Shown: positions 35,467-45,316 of the stretch, piece by piece
Layout of the letters: the number at the start of each line of letters is the position of its first letter
Position numbering within the stretch: the first letter of the stretch is position 1
Source: Sphingomonas sp. Leaf20
GTDB lineage: Bacteria; Pseudomonadota; Alphaproteobacteria; Sphingomonadales; Sphingomonadaceae
NCBI RefSeq assembly: GCF_001421535.1
Contig: NZ_LMKN01000001.1
Coordinates: 496,001-560,000, forward strand
Direction of reading: 5' to 3'
Length of the DNA stretch: 64,000 bases
Position numbers and translations under genes: made by a program
The notes under the pieces: generated by a model
What the model saw: only the letters and a program-made list of their open reading frames with translations
Told to the model about the DNA's origin: nothing
Database searches by the model: none

Positions 35467-37110
35467 ATGACCAAGCGTACCGGCGGCCGCATCCTCGTTG
35501 ATCAACTCGTCGCGCAAGGGTGCGACCGGATCTTCACCGTGCCGGGCGAGAGCTTTCTCGCGGTCCTCGATGCGCTTCATGATACGCCTGCGATCGAGAC
35601 GGTGGTGTGCCGGCAGGAGGGCGGCGTCGCGTTCATGGCGTGCGCGGACGGCACGCTGACGCACCGGCCCGGCATTGCCTTCGTGACGCGCGGGCCGGGT
35701 GCGACCAATGCGTCGATCGGCGTGCATGTCGCCATGCAGGATTCGCAGCCGATGATCCTGTTCGTCGGCGATATCGACCGCGGCACGCGCGACCGCGAGG
35801 CGTTCCAGGAGATCGATTTCCAGGCAATGTTCGGGGCCGTCGCCAAATGGGCGGCGCGGATCGACGACGCGCGGCGGATCCCCGAATATGTCGCGCGCGC
35901 CTATGCCACCGCGCTTTCGGGGCGGCCAGGGCCAGTGGTGCTCGCGCTGCCCGAGGACATGCTGCTCGACGTGGTGGAGGCGGTGGATCGGCCGCGCGTC
36001 GAGCGCGTCGCGCAAGGCTGCGATACCGATACGATGGACCTGCTCGCCGACCTGCTGACCACCGCCGAGCGGCCCGTCGCAATCGTCGGCGGTGCAGGCT
36101 GGGACGTCGCCGCGTCGGGCGCGTTTTCGACCTGGGCGGATCGCAACGGCATTCCGGTCGCCGCGGCGTTCCGGCGGCAGGACGCGATTCCGAACGATTG
36201 CCCCGTCTGGGCGGGCAATCTGGGCTATGGCCCCAATCCCAGGCTGGTCGAGCGGGTAAAGGCGGCGGATCTGTTGCTCGTCGTCGGTCCGCGGCTGGGG
36301 GAGGCGACGACCGATGGCTATGCGCTGGTCACGCCCGATCACCCCGGACAGCGGCTGATCCACGTCCATCCCGATCCGGACGAACTACACCGCGCCTACC
36401 GCGCAGACGTTGCCATATGCGCAGGCATGGCGGAGTTCGCCGAGGCGTTGCTCGCGGTCGACCTGCCGCCGCGGACCGCCGGGCAGGAGGCGCATGCCGA
36501 GTGGCTCGACTGGTCGACGCCGCGCCCGCGCGATCTCGCGATGGACCTGGGGCCGTGCGTGACCGCGATGCGCGAGCGGCTGCCTGCGGATGCGATCATC
36601 TGCAACGGCGCGGGGAATTATTCGGGCTGGTGGCATCGCTACTGGGCCTATGCCGGACCGGGGACGCAGCTCGCGCCGACCGCCGGGGCGATGGGCTACG
36701 GCGTTCCCGCAGCGGTCGCCGCATCGCTGCGGCATCCCGAGCGGACGGTTGTCGCGCTCGCGGGCGACGGGTGTTTCCTAATGAACGGGCAGGAGCTGGC
36801 GACCGCGGTTGCGCACGGGGCGGACATGTTGGTGGTCGTCGTCGACAACGGTGGCTACGGCACGATCCGGATGCATCAGGAGCGGGAGTATCCGGGGCGG
36901 GTGTCGGGGACGGCGCTGCGCAATCCGGACTTCGCGGCGCTTGGGCGCGCTTATGGATGCTGGGCGGAGACGGTGACGCAGACGGGCGATTTCGTCGCTG
37001 CGCTCGACCGGGCGATGGCGCGCGGCGGGGTGCGGTTGCTGCACCTGGTGACGGATATCGAGGCGATCACTGCGGGCACGACGCTGACGAAAGTGCGCGG
37101 GGCGGCGTAA
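35467..37110 (+). CDS. Thiamine-diphosphate-dependent enzyme, acetolactate synthase-like
   Basis: 547 residues from ATG 35467 with GGAG upstream. The three-domain pattern is clear. The PYR domain shows GGRILVDQLVAQGCDRIFTVPGESFLAVLDAL with the catalytic Glu in VVCRQEGGVAFMA. The middle domain shows RPVAIVGGAGWDVAASG and ADLLLVVGPRLGE. The PP domain has GAMGYGVPAAVAA and the ThDP motif VVALAGDGCFLMNGQELATAVAHGADMLVVVVDNGGYGTIRM. Enzymes of this group join or cleave 2-oxoacids. Known acetolactate synthases need more signature residues and usually a small subunit, which is absent here, so a catabolic or unassigned carboligase/decarboxylase is equally likely. Single-gene unit. Confidence 0.85.
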   Translation: MTKRTGGRILVDQLVAQGCDRIFTVPGESFLAVLDALHDTPAIETVVCRQEGGVAFMACADGTLTHRPGIAFVTRGPGATNASIGVHVAMQDSQPMILFVGDIDRGTRDREAFQEIDFQAMFGAVAKWAARIDDARRIPEYVARAYATALSGRPGPVVLALPEDMLLDVVEAVDRPRVERVAQGCDTDTMDLLADLLTTAERPVAIVGGAGWDVAASGAFSTWADRNGIPVAAAFRRQDAIPNDCPVWAGNLGYGPNPRLVERVKAADLLLVVGPRLGEATTDGYALVTPDHPGQRLIHVHPDPDELHRAYRADVAICAGMAEFAEALLAVDLPPRTAGQEAHAEWLDWSTPRPRDLAMDLGPCVTAMRERLPADAIICNGAGNYSGWWHRYWAYAGPGTQLAPTAGAMGYGVPAAVAASLRHPERTVVALAGDGCFLMNGQELATAVAHGADMLVVVVDNGGYGTIRMHQEREYPGRVSGTALRNPDFAALGRAYGCWAETVTQTGDFVAALDRAMARGGVRLLHLVTDIEAITAGTTLTKVRGAA

Positions 37111-37152
37111 TGCTTAGCTGGTGATGTGGCCACTACCCAAGCCTATGCCCCA

Positions 37153-37250
37153 CCCCGGCGAAGGCCGGGGCCCAATTGGGGGACGGGGGCAACGACGGGC
37201 GGTCCTCCGTTACGTTGGCCTTCCCAATTGGGCCCCGGCCTTCGCCGGGG
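37153..37250. repeat. REP-like palindrome with perfect 28-bp arms
   Basis: Arms at 37153-37180 and 37223-37250 are exact inverse complements, containing CCCCGGCGAAGGCCGGGG and CCCAATTGGG. The 42-bp loop is unrelated. It lies between the ThDP-enzyme gene and the convergent alaS gene, and could act as a bidirectional terminator. It looks like the palindromic repeats scattered in sphingomonad genomes. Confidence 0.85.
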
Positions 37251-37287
37251 TTGTGTGGGAATATTTGGCAACCCTCTTCTCGCTGTT

Positions 37288-37358
37288 CCCCCGCGAAGGC
37301 GGGGGCCCAGGGTAGCGGGGGCTATCGGTACTTAGCTGGGCCCCCGCGTCCGCGGGGG
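37288..37358. repeat. Second REP-like palindrome upstream of the alaS 3' end
   Basis: Arms CCCCCGCGAAGGCGGGGGC (from 37288) and GCCCCCGCGTCCGCGGGGG (to 37358), both with CCCAG/CTGGG at the inner end, form a near-perfect inverted repeat. It is closely related in core sequence to the palindrome 40 bp before it, suggesting tandem copies of one element type. Confidence 0.78.
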
Positions 37359-37397
37359 AACGGCACGGAGAAGGAAGCCGGTAAACCGGTAAGCCGC

Positions 37398-40040
37398 TCA
37401 GCCCTCCAGCGCCGCCCGCACCGCGGCCACCGCGTCCGCCGCCTTGTCGCCATCGGGACCACCGCCCTGCGCCATATCAGGACGGCCACCGCCGCCCTGC
37501 CCGCCGAGCGTCGCGACCGCGATCTTCAGCAGGTCGACCGCGTTGCGGGTGCCGACCAGATCCGCGGTCACGCCGACCGCGACCGAGGCGCGGCCGTCGT
37601 TGATCGCGACGAGCATCGCGATCCCCGACCCCAGCCGCTGCTTGGCCTCGTCGACCGCGCCGCGCAGGCCCTTCGCCTCGAAGTCGCTGAGCACCTGGCC
37701 GATAAACGCCACGCCGCCGACCTCTTCGGGGCCCGCCGCGTCACCGCCGCTGCCGCCGCCCAACGCCAGCGCCTTCTTCGCATCGGCCAGCTCGCGTTCG
37801 AGACGCCGGCGATCCTCGATCAGCGCCGCGACGCGCGCGGGCACCTCGTCGGGGGTCGATTTCAGCGCCGCCGCCGCCTCGCGCAGGCGGTCGTCGCGGC
37901 CGGTCAGATAGGCGCGCGCCGCCTCGCCGGTCAGCGCCTCGACGCGGCGCACGCCGCTCGACACCGCGCCCTCGCCGACGACCTTGAACAGCCCGATATC
38001 GCCGAGCGCGGTGACGTGCGTGCCGCCGCACAGCTCGATCGAATAGGTGCCCTCGTCGGTCGACCCCATCGACACGACACGGACCTCGTCGCCATATTTC
38101 TCGCCGAACAGCGCCATCGCGCCCATCGCGATCGCGTCGTCGGGGGTCATCAGCAGCGTGGTGACCGCGCCGTTGCCGCGGACCTGCGCGTTCACATCGG
38201 CCTCGACCTGCGCGATGTCGGCGGGCGTCATCGCGACCGGCTGCGAGAAGTCGAAGCGCAGGCGATCGGGCGCGACGAGGCTCCCCTTCTGCGCGACGTG
38301 GCTACCGAGGCGTTCACGCAAGGCTTCGTGCAGCAGGTGCGTCGCGGAGTGGTTGGCGCGGATCTGCGCGCGGCGCGCGACGTCGATCTGGAGCTTCACG
38401 GACTCGCCGACCTTGATGCCGCCCGCATCGACGATCGCATGGTGGACGAACACGCGGCCGAGCTGTTTCGACGTCTCGGTGACGGTCGCGCGCAGCCCGG
38501 TGTCGGTCGAGATGTGCCCGGCATCGCCGACCTGCCCGCCGCTCTCGCCGTAGAACGGCGTCTGGTTGACGACGATCGACACCGTGTCGCCCGTCGTCGC
38601 ATGGTCGACGCGCGCGCCGTCCTTGACCAGCGCGACGACTTCGCCCTCGCCGGTGTCGGACGCATAGCCGAGGAATTCGGTGCCGCCAGTCTGCTCGACG
38701 ATATCGAACCAGATATCGTCCGAGGCCTTGGCGCCCGAGCCCTTCCAGGCGGCCCGCGCCGCGCGCTTCTGCTCGGCCATCGCGGTGTCGAAGCCCTCGC
38801 GGTCGACGGCGAGACCGCGTTCGCGCAGCGCGTCCTCGGTCAGGTCGTACGGGAAGCCATAGGTGTCGTAGAGCTTGAACGCGACGTCACCCGCGAGCGT
38901 ACCCTCGGTCATGTCCGCGGTCGCCTCGTCGAGCAGCTTCAGCCCCTTGTCGAGCGTCTGGCGGAAGCGGGTTTCCTCCTGCTGCAACGTCGCCTCGATC
39001 AGCGGGCGCGCGCGCGACAGTTCGGGATAGGCGGCGCCCATCTCGGTGACGAGCGCAGGCACCAGCCGGTGCATCAGCGGCTCCTTCGCGCCCAGGATAT
39101 GCGCATGACGCATCGCGCGGCGCATGATCCGGCGCAGGACATAGCCGCGGCCCTCGTTCGCGGGCAGCACGCCGTCCGCGACCAGGAAGCCCGCGGTGCG
39201 CAGGTGATCGGCGATCACGCGGTGGCTGGCGGTGTTCGCGCCGTCGGTGGCGGTATGCGTCAGCGCGCCCGAGGCCGCGATCAGCGCCTTGAACGTGTCG
39301 GTGTCGTAATTGTCGGTGACGCCCTGCATCACCGCGGCGATCCGCTCGAGCCCCATGCCGGTGTCGATCGAGGGCTTGGGCAAATTGCCGACGATCTCGG
39401 CATTTTCCTGCTCATATTGCATGAACACGAGGTTCCAGATCTCGACGAAGCGATCGCCGTCCTCGTCGGGGCTGCCGGGAGGGCCGCCGGGGATGTGATC
39501 GCCGTGGTCGTAGAAGATCTCCGAGCAAGGCCCGCACGGCCCGTTGTCGCCCATCGACCAGAAATTGTCCTTGGTCGGGATGCGGATGATGCGGTGCTCG
39601 GGGAGGCCCGCGATCTTCTTCCAGAGGTCGAACGCCTCGTCGTCGGTGTGATAGACGGTCGCGGTCAGTCTGTCCGGCGACAGGCCCCATTCCTTGGTCA
39701 GCAGCGTCCAGGCGTGCGTGATCGCCTGTTCCTTGAAATACTGGCCGAACGAGAAATTGCCGAGCATTTCGAAGAAGGTGTGATGCCGCGCGGTATAGCC
39801 GACATTGTCGAGATCATTGTGCTTCCCACCCGCGCGAACGCACTTCTGCGACGAGGTGGCGGTCGTGTAGGGCCGCGATTCGAGGCCGGTGAAGACGTTC
39901 TTGAACGGCACCATGCCGGCGTTGACGAACATCAGCGTCGGGTCGTTCTGCGGCACGAGCGGCGCAGAGGGCACGATCTGGTGCCCCTGCGAACCGAAAT
40001 AGTCGAGGAAGCCGCGGCGGATGTCGTTCGTCGATGTCAT
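37398..40040 (-). CDS. alaS: Alanine--tRNA ligase
   Basis: 880 residues, the normal full length. The class II catalytic core starts [46 protein letters not shown] (motif 1 region). [45 protein letters not shown] is motif 2 of AlaRS, and [11 protein letters not shown] is motif 3. The editing domain carries [13 protein letters not shown] (H-x3-H) and [16 protein letters not shown] (C-x3-H), and the C-terminal C-Ala domain ends with the Gly-rich run [16 protein letters not shown]. It charges tRNA-Ala and clears mischarged Ser/Gly. A single-gene unit here; recA, often upstream in related genomes, is not present next to it. Confidence 0.97.
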   Translation of the reverse strand: MTSTNDIRRGFLDYFGSQGHQIVPSAPLVPQNDPTLMFVNAGMVPFKNVFTGLESRPYTTATSSQKCVRAGGKHNDLDNVGYTARHHTFFEMLGNFSFGQYFKEQAITHAWTLLTKEWGLSPDRLTATVYHTDDEAFDLWKKIAGLPEHRIIRIPTKDNFWSMGDNGPCGPCSEIFYDHGDHIPGGPPGSPDEDGDRFVEIWNLVFMQYEQENAEIVGNLPKPSIDTGMGLERIAAVMQGVTDNYDTDTFKALIAASGALTHTATDGANTASHRVIADHLRTAGFLVADGVLPANEGRGYVLRRIMRRAMRHAHILGAKEPLMHRLVPALVTEMGAAYPELSRARPLIEATLQQEETRFRQTLDKGLKLLDEATADMTEGTLAGDVAFKLYDTYGFPYDLTEDALRERGLAVDREGFDTAMAEQKRAARAAWKGSGAKASDDIWFDIVEQTGGTEFLGYASDTGEGEVVALVKDGARVDHATTGDTVSIVVNQTPFYGESGGQVGDAGHISTDTGLRATVTETSKQLGRVFVHHAIVDAGGIKVGESVKLQIDVARRAQIRANHSATHLLHEALRERLGSHVAQKGSLVAPDRLRFDFSQPVAMTPADIAQVEADVNAQVRGNGAVTTLLMTPDDAIAMGAMALFGEKYGDEVRVVSMGSTDEGTYSIELCGGTHVTALGDIGLFKVVGEGAVSSGVRRVEALTGEAARAYLTGRDDRLREAAAALKSTPDEVPARVAALIEDRRRLERELADAKKALALGGGSGGDAAGPEEVGGVAFIGQVLSDFEAKGLRGAVDEAKQRLGSGIAMLVAINDGRASVAVGVTADLVGTRNAVDLLKIAVATLGGQGGGGRPDMAQGGGPDGDKAADAVAAVRAALEG

Positions 40041-40084
40041 GCCGCCGACTTAGGCGAGCAACGGGGTTCGCTCAAGTGACCGCG

Positions 40085-40648
40085 TTACGCGGATTGGGGC
40101 AGTGCCGCCGCGAGCCAGTCATCTGCGTGAAGCCCGTAGATCAGGCTGTCGCGCAACCCCATATGCGTCTCCCATTCGCCGCGCAGCAGACGCTCGCGCC
40201 GAAACCCCAGCCGTTCGAGCAACAGGATCGACGCGCGGTTCTCGCTGTCGGCATCGGCGAACACGCGGTGCTGTCCCTCGGCGAACAGCTGGTCTAGCAC
40301 CGAAGACACCGCTTCGCTGGCAAGGCCGCGGCCCCAGTGCGCGCGCGCGAGGATGAAGCCGATCTCGGTCACCCCCTGCCCGCGCATCCGCCCGCCCGAG
40401 ACCCAGCCGATCGCCCGGTCGTCGCCGTGCCGCGTGATCGCCCACGCGCGCCAGTTCACATCGGCGGCATCCTCGAGCAGATAGGCGCGCGTCGCCTCGA
40501 TCGACGTGAGCGGGCCATCCGCCGAATAGGTCATCAGCTCGGGATCGGCGAGCGTTGGATGCAGCGCGACCGCATCCGCCTGTACCAGCGGCCGCAACCG
40601 CAGGCGCGGAGTCACCAGCACCGGGTGAGGTAGTGCGCGACGCCTCAA
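40085..40648 (-). CDS. GNAT family N-acetyltransferase (RimJ/RimL-like)
   Basis: 187 residues. The start is taken as TTG at 40648, which overlaps the LysR stop as TTGA; a GTG at 40621 just before the conserved VTPRLRLRPLVQADAVAL is an alternative. The GNAT fold is visible: VTPRLRLRPL opening, WAITRHGDDRAIGWVSGG, then motif A IGFILARAHWGRGLASEAVSSVLDQLF (acetyl-CoA pyrophosphate loop GRGLA) and FADADSENRASILLLERLGFRRE. This branch acetylates N-terminal or small-molecule amines. It is the last gene of the recO-to-GNAT run. Substrate is not predictable. Confidence 0.85.
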   Translation of the reverse strand: MRRRALPHPVLVTPRLRLRPLVQADAVALHPTLADPELMTYSADGPLTSIEATRAYLLEDAADVNWRAWAITRHGDDRAIGWVSGGRMRGQGVTEIGFILARAHWGRGLASEAVSSVLDQLFAEGQHRVFADADSENRASILLLERLGFRRERLLRGEWETHMGLRDSLIYGLHADDWLAAALPQSA

Positions 40649-41451
40649 GCGATCAGGGCGTCGACGAGCGCACGCACTTTCTTCTGACGCCACTGCGGCA
40701 GCGGCGCGACGAGCCAATAGCCCCCGCGCGACGGCTGCGCATCGCCGATCAGCTGGACCGTGCCGGCGTCGAGCGCACGGCGCGCGAGCAGTTCGGGGAC
40801 GGTCGCTCGACCCAGTCCCGCCGCCGCTGCATCGATCGCGAGTCCCGCATCGCCGACGCGGACGAGCGCGGTGGTATCTCCCGCAGCTGGATCATTAACA
40901 GGCGCGCCGGGCCAGGCGATGATCGCCTCGGACACGCTGCCGGTCGCCGCGATCGTGACGAGCCCTTCGGACTCGAGCGCCTCGCCCTCATTCTCCCCGG
41001 GACCATCGCCCCAGCGGATCGCGAGGTCGAGATTGGCTTCGGTAAAGTCGACCGTCTCGTCTGCGGTGATCAGCACGAAACGCAGGTCGGGGTCCCCGGC
41101 CGCGATCTCGGCGAGCCGCGGCATCAGCCATTTCTCGGTCAGGTCGCGGGGTGCGGCGATCGTCAGCGACTTGGACGTCTGCCCCGCCTGCATCGCACGA
41201 ACCGCCTCCTCGAACTGGAGGAAGCCGTTGCGCAGCGGTCCGAGACCCGCCTCGGCCTCGGGGGTCAGTTCGAGCCCGCGCGTCGTGCGCCGGAACAGCA
41301 CGACGCCGAGCGTATCCTCGAGCGCGCGGATCTGCTGCCCGACCGCGGCGGGGGTGACCGCCAGCTCGTCCGCGGCGCGCGTGAACGACAGATGTCGTGC
41401 CGCCGCATCGAGCACGCGCAGCCCGTTGAGCGGCAGATGCGTCCGCTTCAC
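40645..41451 (-). CDS. LysR family transcriptional regulator (GcvA-like)
   Basis: 268 residues from a GTG at 41451 (VKRTHLPLNGLRVLDAAARHLSFTRAADELAVTPAAVGQQIRALED), where the winged helix-turn-helix begins directly and the motif F-T-R-A-A-x-E-L-x-V-T-x-A-A-V-x-x-Q-I is that of the GcvA subgroup. The start overlaps the apaG stop (GTGA). The C-terminal effector domain begins SLTIAAPRDLTEKWLMPRL and includes DLAIRWGDGPG. It could control the adjacent GNAT gene or unlinked targets; unusually for LysR types, no divergent gene is present. Confidence 0.88.
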   Translation of the reverse strand: MKRTHLPLNGLRVLDAAARHLSFTRAADELAVTPAAVGQQIRALEDTLGVVLFRRTTRGLELTPEAEAGLGPLRNGFLQFEEAVRAMQAGQTSKSLTIAAPRDLTEKWLMPRLAEIAAGDPDLRFVLITADETVDFTEANLDLAIRWGDGPGENEGEALESEGLVTIAATGSVSEAIIAWPGAPVNDPAAGDTTALVRVGDAGLAIDAAAAGLGRATVPELLARRALDAGTVQLIGDAQPSRGGYWLVAPLPQWRQKKVRALVDALIA

Positions 41452-41846
41452 GACGTCACCGCGGGCGCGCTGAGCGAGAAGTTCGGGATCGCCACGTCGA
41501 ATACCGCGCCCGTGTCGTCGACCATCCGGTACGAGCCCTGCATCGCGCCGGTGGGCGTCGCGAGCGGGCAACCCGAGACGTAATCGAAGCTCGCGCCCGG
41601 CTCGATCAGCGGCTGTTCGCCGACGACGCCCTCGCCCTCGACGCTGTGCCGCGCCCCGCGCCCGTCGGTGATGATCCAGTGCCGGGTGAGCAGCTGCACC
41701 GCGCCGGGCCCGTCATTCTCGAGCCGGATGTGATAGGCCCAGAACCAGCGGCCGCGCTGCGGCTCGGACTGTTCGGGCAGATAGCTGACCGAGACGCGCA
41801 CCGTTACCCCGCGCGTGGTCGCCGCGTTGGGGAACAGCGCCTTCAC
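41448..41846 (-). CDS. apaG: ApaG domain protein
   Basis: 132 residues. The ApaG fold (Ig-like/fibronectin III type) is recognisable: VTVRVSVSYLPEQSEPQRGRWFWAYHIRLENDGPGAVQLLTRHWIITDGRGARHSVEGEGVVGEQPLIEPGASFDYVSGCPLATPTGAMQGSY, with the R-H-W-x-I-T-D-G and G-V-V-G-E-Q-P motifs that define the family. Its biochemical role is still unclear; it was linked to Co2+/Mg2+ resistance and Ap4A levels in enterobacteria. It overlaps metZ by four bases and the LysR gene by four bases, so the three are co-translated. Confidence 0.93.
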   Translation of the reverse strand: MKALFPNAATTRGVTVRVSVSYLPEQSEPQRGRWFWAYHIRLENDGPGAVQLLTRHWIITDGRGARHSVEGEGVVGEQPLIEPGASFDYVSGCPLATPTGAMQGSYRMVDDTGAVFDVAIPNFSLSAPAVTS

Positions 41847-43048
41847 AGCCCGACCTTGCCCAATGCCCGGTCGAGATCGTCGATCACGTCGCGGACGTCC
41901 TCGAGCCCGACGTTCAGCCTGAGCAGCCCCTCGGTCACGCCCATCTCCGCCTGCTTGTCGGGCGAGACGCTGGCATGCGTGGTCGAGGCGGGGTGAGTCA
42001 TCAGCGACCGCGAATCACCGATGTTGTTCGAGATATCGACCAGTTCGAGCGCGTCGAGCAGGCCGTGCGCCTGGTCGCGTCCCTCGACCTCGAACGCGAA
42101 GATCGGGCCGCACGCGTCCATCTGGGTCATCGCGAGCTCGTGCTGCGGATGGCTGGCGAGGCCCGGGTGCAGGATACGCGGCACGCGCGCTTCGAGAAAC
42201 GCGCCGACCTTTAGTGCATTCTCCGACTGGCGGCGGATACGCAGGTCGAGCGTCTCGAGTCCCTTGAGCACCACCCAGGCGTTGAACGGCGACAGCGTCG
42301 GCCCGGTGTTGCGCGTGAAGGGCAGCAAGGTGTTCGTGATGAAGTCCTCGGTCCCGCACACCGCACCCGCGAGGACGCGCCCCTGTCCGTCCATCATCTT
42401 GGTCGCGCTATAGGCGATAACGTCCGCACCGAATTCCATCGGCCGCTGCAACGCCGGCGTCGCGAACGCATTGTCGACGACGGTCGTGATCCCGCGTTCG
42501 CGCGCGATGTCGCACACCGCCTTGAGGTCGACGATGTCCATCGTCGGGTTGGCGGGCGTCTCGAAGAAGAACACCTTGGTCTCGGGGCGCACCGCGTCGA
42601 GGAACGCCTGCGGATCGCGTGCGTCGACGATCGTCGTGGCGATCCCGAACTTGGGCAGCAGCGTGTCGGTCAGCCAGCGGCACGATCCGAACGCCGCGCG
42701 GCCGCCGACGAGGTGATCGCCGTTCTGCAACTGGCACAGCAGCGCCGCGGTCATCGCCGCCATGCCCGTTGCCATCGACCGGCACGCCTCGGCCCCCTCA
42801 AGCAATGCGATCCGCTCCTCGAGCATCTCCACCGTCGGGTTCTGGAGCCGGGAATAGGTCATCCCGTCCTGCTCGCCGGCAAAACGCGCGGCGGCATCGC
42901 CGGCCTTGTCGTAGCAATAGCCCGAGGTCAGGAACAACGCCTCGGACGTCTCGCCATATTCGCTGCGGGCGGTGCCGCCGCGAATGGCCTGCGTCTGGGG
43001 ACGCCAATTCTGGGTGATCGAACGATCCTGGCCGGTCTTGCGCTTCAT
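41843..43048 (-). CDS. metZ: O-succinylhomoserine sulfhydrylase
   Basis: 401 residues, the full length of a Cys/Met-metabolism PLP enzyme. Conserved parts: TQAIRGGTARSEYGETSEALFLTSGYCYD, YSRLQNPTVEMLEERIALLEGAEACRSMATGMAAMTAALL, FFETPANPTMDIVDLKAVCDIA, the PLP-Lys motif DVIAYSATKMMDGQGRVLAGAVCG, and HPASTTHASVSPDKQAEMGVTEGLLRLNVGLEDVRDVIDDL at the C terminus. The S-G-Y-C/x and E-Y-G-E-T-S-E elements indicate MetZ rather than MetB. It makes homocysteine from O-succinylhomoserine and sulfide in methionine synthesis. ATGA overlap leads into apaG. No SAM-riboswitch motif was recognised in the 57 bp upstream. Confidence 0.94.
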   Translation of the reverse strand: MKRKTGQDRSITQNWRPQTQAIRGGTARSEYGETSEALFLTSGYCYDKAGDAAARFAGEQDGMTYSRLQNPTVEMLEERIALLEGAEACRSMATGMAAMTAALLCQLQNGDHLVGGRAAFGSCRWLTDTLLPKFGIATTIVDARDPQAFLDAVRPETKVFFFETPANPTMDIVDLKAVCDIARERGITTVVDNAFATPALQRPMEFGADVIAYSATKMMDGQGRVLAGAVCGTEDFITNTLLPFTRNTGPTLSPFNAWVVLKGLETLDLRIRRQSENALKVGAFLEARVPRILHPGLASHPQHELAMTQMDACGPIFAFEVEGRDQAHGLLDALELVDISNNIGDSRSLMTHPASTTHASVSPDKQAEMGVTEGLLRLNVGLEDVRDVIDDLDRALGKVGL

Positions 43049-43105
43049 GGCGACGCTTTGCCGGGGGCGGGCGGTGATGACAACCCCTGCGGAGGGTCGA
43101 TCGCG

Positions 43106-44233
43106 CTAGTAACGCCCCCAGGTAAACTTGGATGACAAGGCGTAATTCCAGACGGCACCGACCAGCACGCCGACGAGCGCCGACGCGGCCCAGGCATCGT
43201 TGCGCATGTCGTGCAGGAATGCCGCGATCCCGACATTGGCGACGGCGCCGACCGAACAGATCACCGCGAACGACACCCAGCCATCCGCGAGCTGCCGCCA
43301 GCCCTTCAACCGCCGGTCGCGATAGGTCAAAGCGTTGTTGAGGAAGAAGTTCATCGTGAGCGCGGCGAGCGTCGCGATGATCTGCCCGACGAGAAACGAC
43401 GTGCCGAGCCCGATGAACACCGCGGTCAGCACCGCCATGTGGATACCCACCCCGAATACCCCGATCGCGGAGAACATCGCGAACCGGACGGGGACGAACC
43501 GCCCGAACATCCGGTCGTAGAGCGCGATGAGATATTCCATCGCGACGACGTGATCGAGCTTGCTCTCGCCCTCGGTCCGGACGCGGAACGTGTAGGGGAG
43601 CTCGGCGAAGCGCAGCGGGTGCGGGCTGGCGGTCAGCAGGTCGAGCAGGATCTTGAACCCGATCGCCGACAGCGACGGCGCAAGCGAACGCACGACCTCG
43701 GTGCGGATCGCGAAGAAGCCGCTCATCGGATCGCTGAGATCGGCCTTCAGCACGCGGCGCGACAGGCGCGTCGCGAGCGCGGATTTTGCGACACGGTCGC
43801 GGTCCCAGTCGCCCGTCCCGCCGCCACTCACAAAGCGCGACCCGATCACGACGTCGTGATCGCCCGCCTGCAGCAGGTCGAGCATCGCCGGCAGCAACGT
43901 CTCGTCATGCTGAAGATCGCCGTCGATCACCGCGACGACCGGCGCCGCAGTCGCGCACATCCCCTCGATACACGCCGAGGACAGGCCGCGGCGACCGATC
44001 CGCTGGATCACGCGCACCCGCGTATCGATCCGCCCGAGTTCGCGCGCGGCATCCGCGGTACCGTCGGGACTGTCGTCGTCGACGAAGATCGCCTCCCAGC
44101 GGCGTCCCGCCAGCGCCTGGTCGAGCTTGGCGATCAGCGTCGGGACGTTGGCCTTCTCGTTGAACGTGGGGATGACCACCGCCAGTTCGAGCAAGGCGGG
44201 GACGTCCGACACGTCGAGCAAAGCGGGAATCAT
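43106..44233 (-). CDS. Glycosyltransferase family 2 fused to a GtrA-like membrane domain
   Basis: 375 residues from ATG 44233, overlapping the leuB stop (ATGA). Residues 1-225 are a dolichyl-phosphate-mannose-synthase-like GT2: [75 protein letters not shown] (D-x-D) and [10 protein letters not shown]. Then [26 protein letters not shown] begins a four-helix GtrA domain (...[19 protein letters not shown]...). Such fusions make polyprenyl-phosphate sugars and are proposed to help move them across the membrane. It sits in a biosynthetic operon between leuB and metZ with no polysaccharide genes nearby, so its target glycan is unknown. Confidence 0.9.
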   Translation of the reverse strand: MIPALLDVSDVPALLELAVVIPTFNEKANVPTLIAKLDQALAGRRWEAIFVDDDSPDGTADAARELGRIDTRVRVIQRIGRRGLSSACIEGMCATAAPVVAVIDGDLQHDETLLPAMLDLLQAGDHDVVIGSRFVSGGGTGDWDRDRVAKSALATRLSRRVLKADLSDPMSGFFAIRTEVVRSLAPSLSAIGFKILLDLLTASPHPLRFAELPYTFRVRTEGESKLDHVVAMEYLIALYDRMFGRFVPVRFAMFSAIGVFGVGIHMAVLTAVFIGLGTSFLVGQIIATLAALTMNFFLNNALTYRDRRLKGWRQLADGWVSFAVICSVGAVANVGIAAFLHDMRNDAWAASALVGVLVGAVWNYALSSKFTWGRY

Positions 44234-45276
44234 CCGAGCGCTGCGATCACCGCATCGCCCATCGCGCGCGTCGTCATCGATCCGCCGAGATCGGGCGTCC
44301 GCGCGCCGCCGAGGATCGCCGCGGCGACCGCCGCCTCGATCCGGTCGGCAGGATCTGGCAGATCGAGCGAATGGCGGAGCATCATCGCCGCGGAGAGGAT
44401 CGCGGCACAGGGGTTCGCCTTGCCCTGCCCCGCAATGTCCGGCGCGCTGCCGTGGATCGGCTCGTAGAGCCCGCGACCGGTACCATCGAGCGCAGCGGAG
44501 GGGAGCATGCCGATCGACCCCGCGCACATCGACGCCTGGTCGGACAGGATGTCGCCGAACAGATTGCCGGTGACGACGACGTCGAACTGGCCGGGATCGC
44601 GCACCAGCTGCATCGCCGCGTTGTCGACATACATGTGGCTGAGCGCGACGTCGGGATAGTCCGCCGACACCTCGATCACGACGTCGCGCCACAGCTGCGA
44701 CGTCTCGAGGACGTTGGCCTTGTCGACCGACAGAAGCTTGCTCTTGCGGGTGCGAGCAGTCTCGAACCCGACGCGCGCGATCCGGGCGATCTCCGCCTCG
44801 TCGTAACGCATCTCGTCATGGCCTTCGCGCAGGCCCCCGTCGGTCGTCCGGATGCCCTTGGCACCGAAATACACGTCGCCGGTCAGCTCGCGGACGATCA
44901 CCATGTCGATCGTGCGTGCGATTTCCGGGCGCAGCGACGACGCATCCTCGAGCCCCGCGAACAGCTTGGCCGGACGCAGATTGGCGAACAGTCCCAGTTC
45001 CTTGCGCAACCCCAGGATCGCCTGCTCGGGGCGCAGATGCCGTTCGAGCCGGTCGCAATCGGGGTCGCCGACCGCACCGAACAACACCGCATCCGCGCGG
45101 CGCGCGAGCGACAGCGTCTCAGGCGGCAGCGGATGCCCCGCCGCCTTGTACGCGGCACCCCCGACGAGCGCCTCTTCGAAGGTCAGATCGAGGCCGAGCC
45201 GGTCGAGCACGCGTCGCGCCTCCGCCGTCACTTCGGGTCCGATGCCGTCGCCGGCCAGTATCGCGATCAGGGGCAT
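44230..45276 (-). CDS. leuB: 3-isopropylmalate dehydrogenase
   Basis: 348 residues from ATG 45276 with GGAGGAA upstream; a longer frame to 45390 has no similarity. The isocitrate/isopropylmalate dehydrogenase family markers are intact: [84 protein letters not shown], and the NAD/metal site [27 protein letters not shown] followed by [33 protein letters not shown]. It oxidises and decarboxylates 3-isopropylmalate in leucine synthesis. leuCD are not adjacent here. Its upstream neighbour is recO (40 bp between), and its stop overlaps the GT2-GtrA start. Confidence 0.96.
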   Translation of the reverse strand: MPLIAILAGDGIGPEVTAEARRVLDRLGLDLTFEEALVGGAAYKAAGHPLPPETLSLARRADAVLFGAVGDPDCDRLERHLRPEQAILGLRKELGLFANLRPAKLFAGLEDASSLRPEIARTIDMVIVRELTGDVYFGAKGIRTTDGGLREGHDEMRYDEAEIARIARVGFETARTRKSKLLSVDKANVLETSQLWRDVVIEVSADYPDVALSHMYVDNAAMQLVRDPGQFDVVVTGNLFGDILSDQASMCAGSIGMLPSAALDGTGRGLYEPIHGSAPDIAGQGKANPCAAILSAAMMLRHSLDLPDPADRIEAAVAAAILGGARTPDLGGSMTTRAMGDAVIAALG

Positions 45277-45316
45277 GTGCGTTCCTCCGCCGCCGCCCTT
45301 GCCGGGCAAGCCGCGC

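Noticed and set aside
37176..40079. 967-codon plus-strand open frame opposite alaS
   Set aside because: Exact antisense of alanyl-tRNA synthetase with shadow composition.
43049..43105. SAM-II riboswitch upstream of metZ
   Set aside because: Expected position for such an element in alphaproteobacteria, but no match to the conserved pseudoknot sequences was seen in the 57 bp available.
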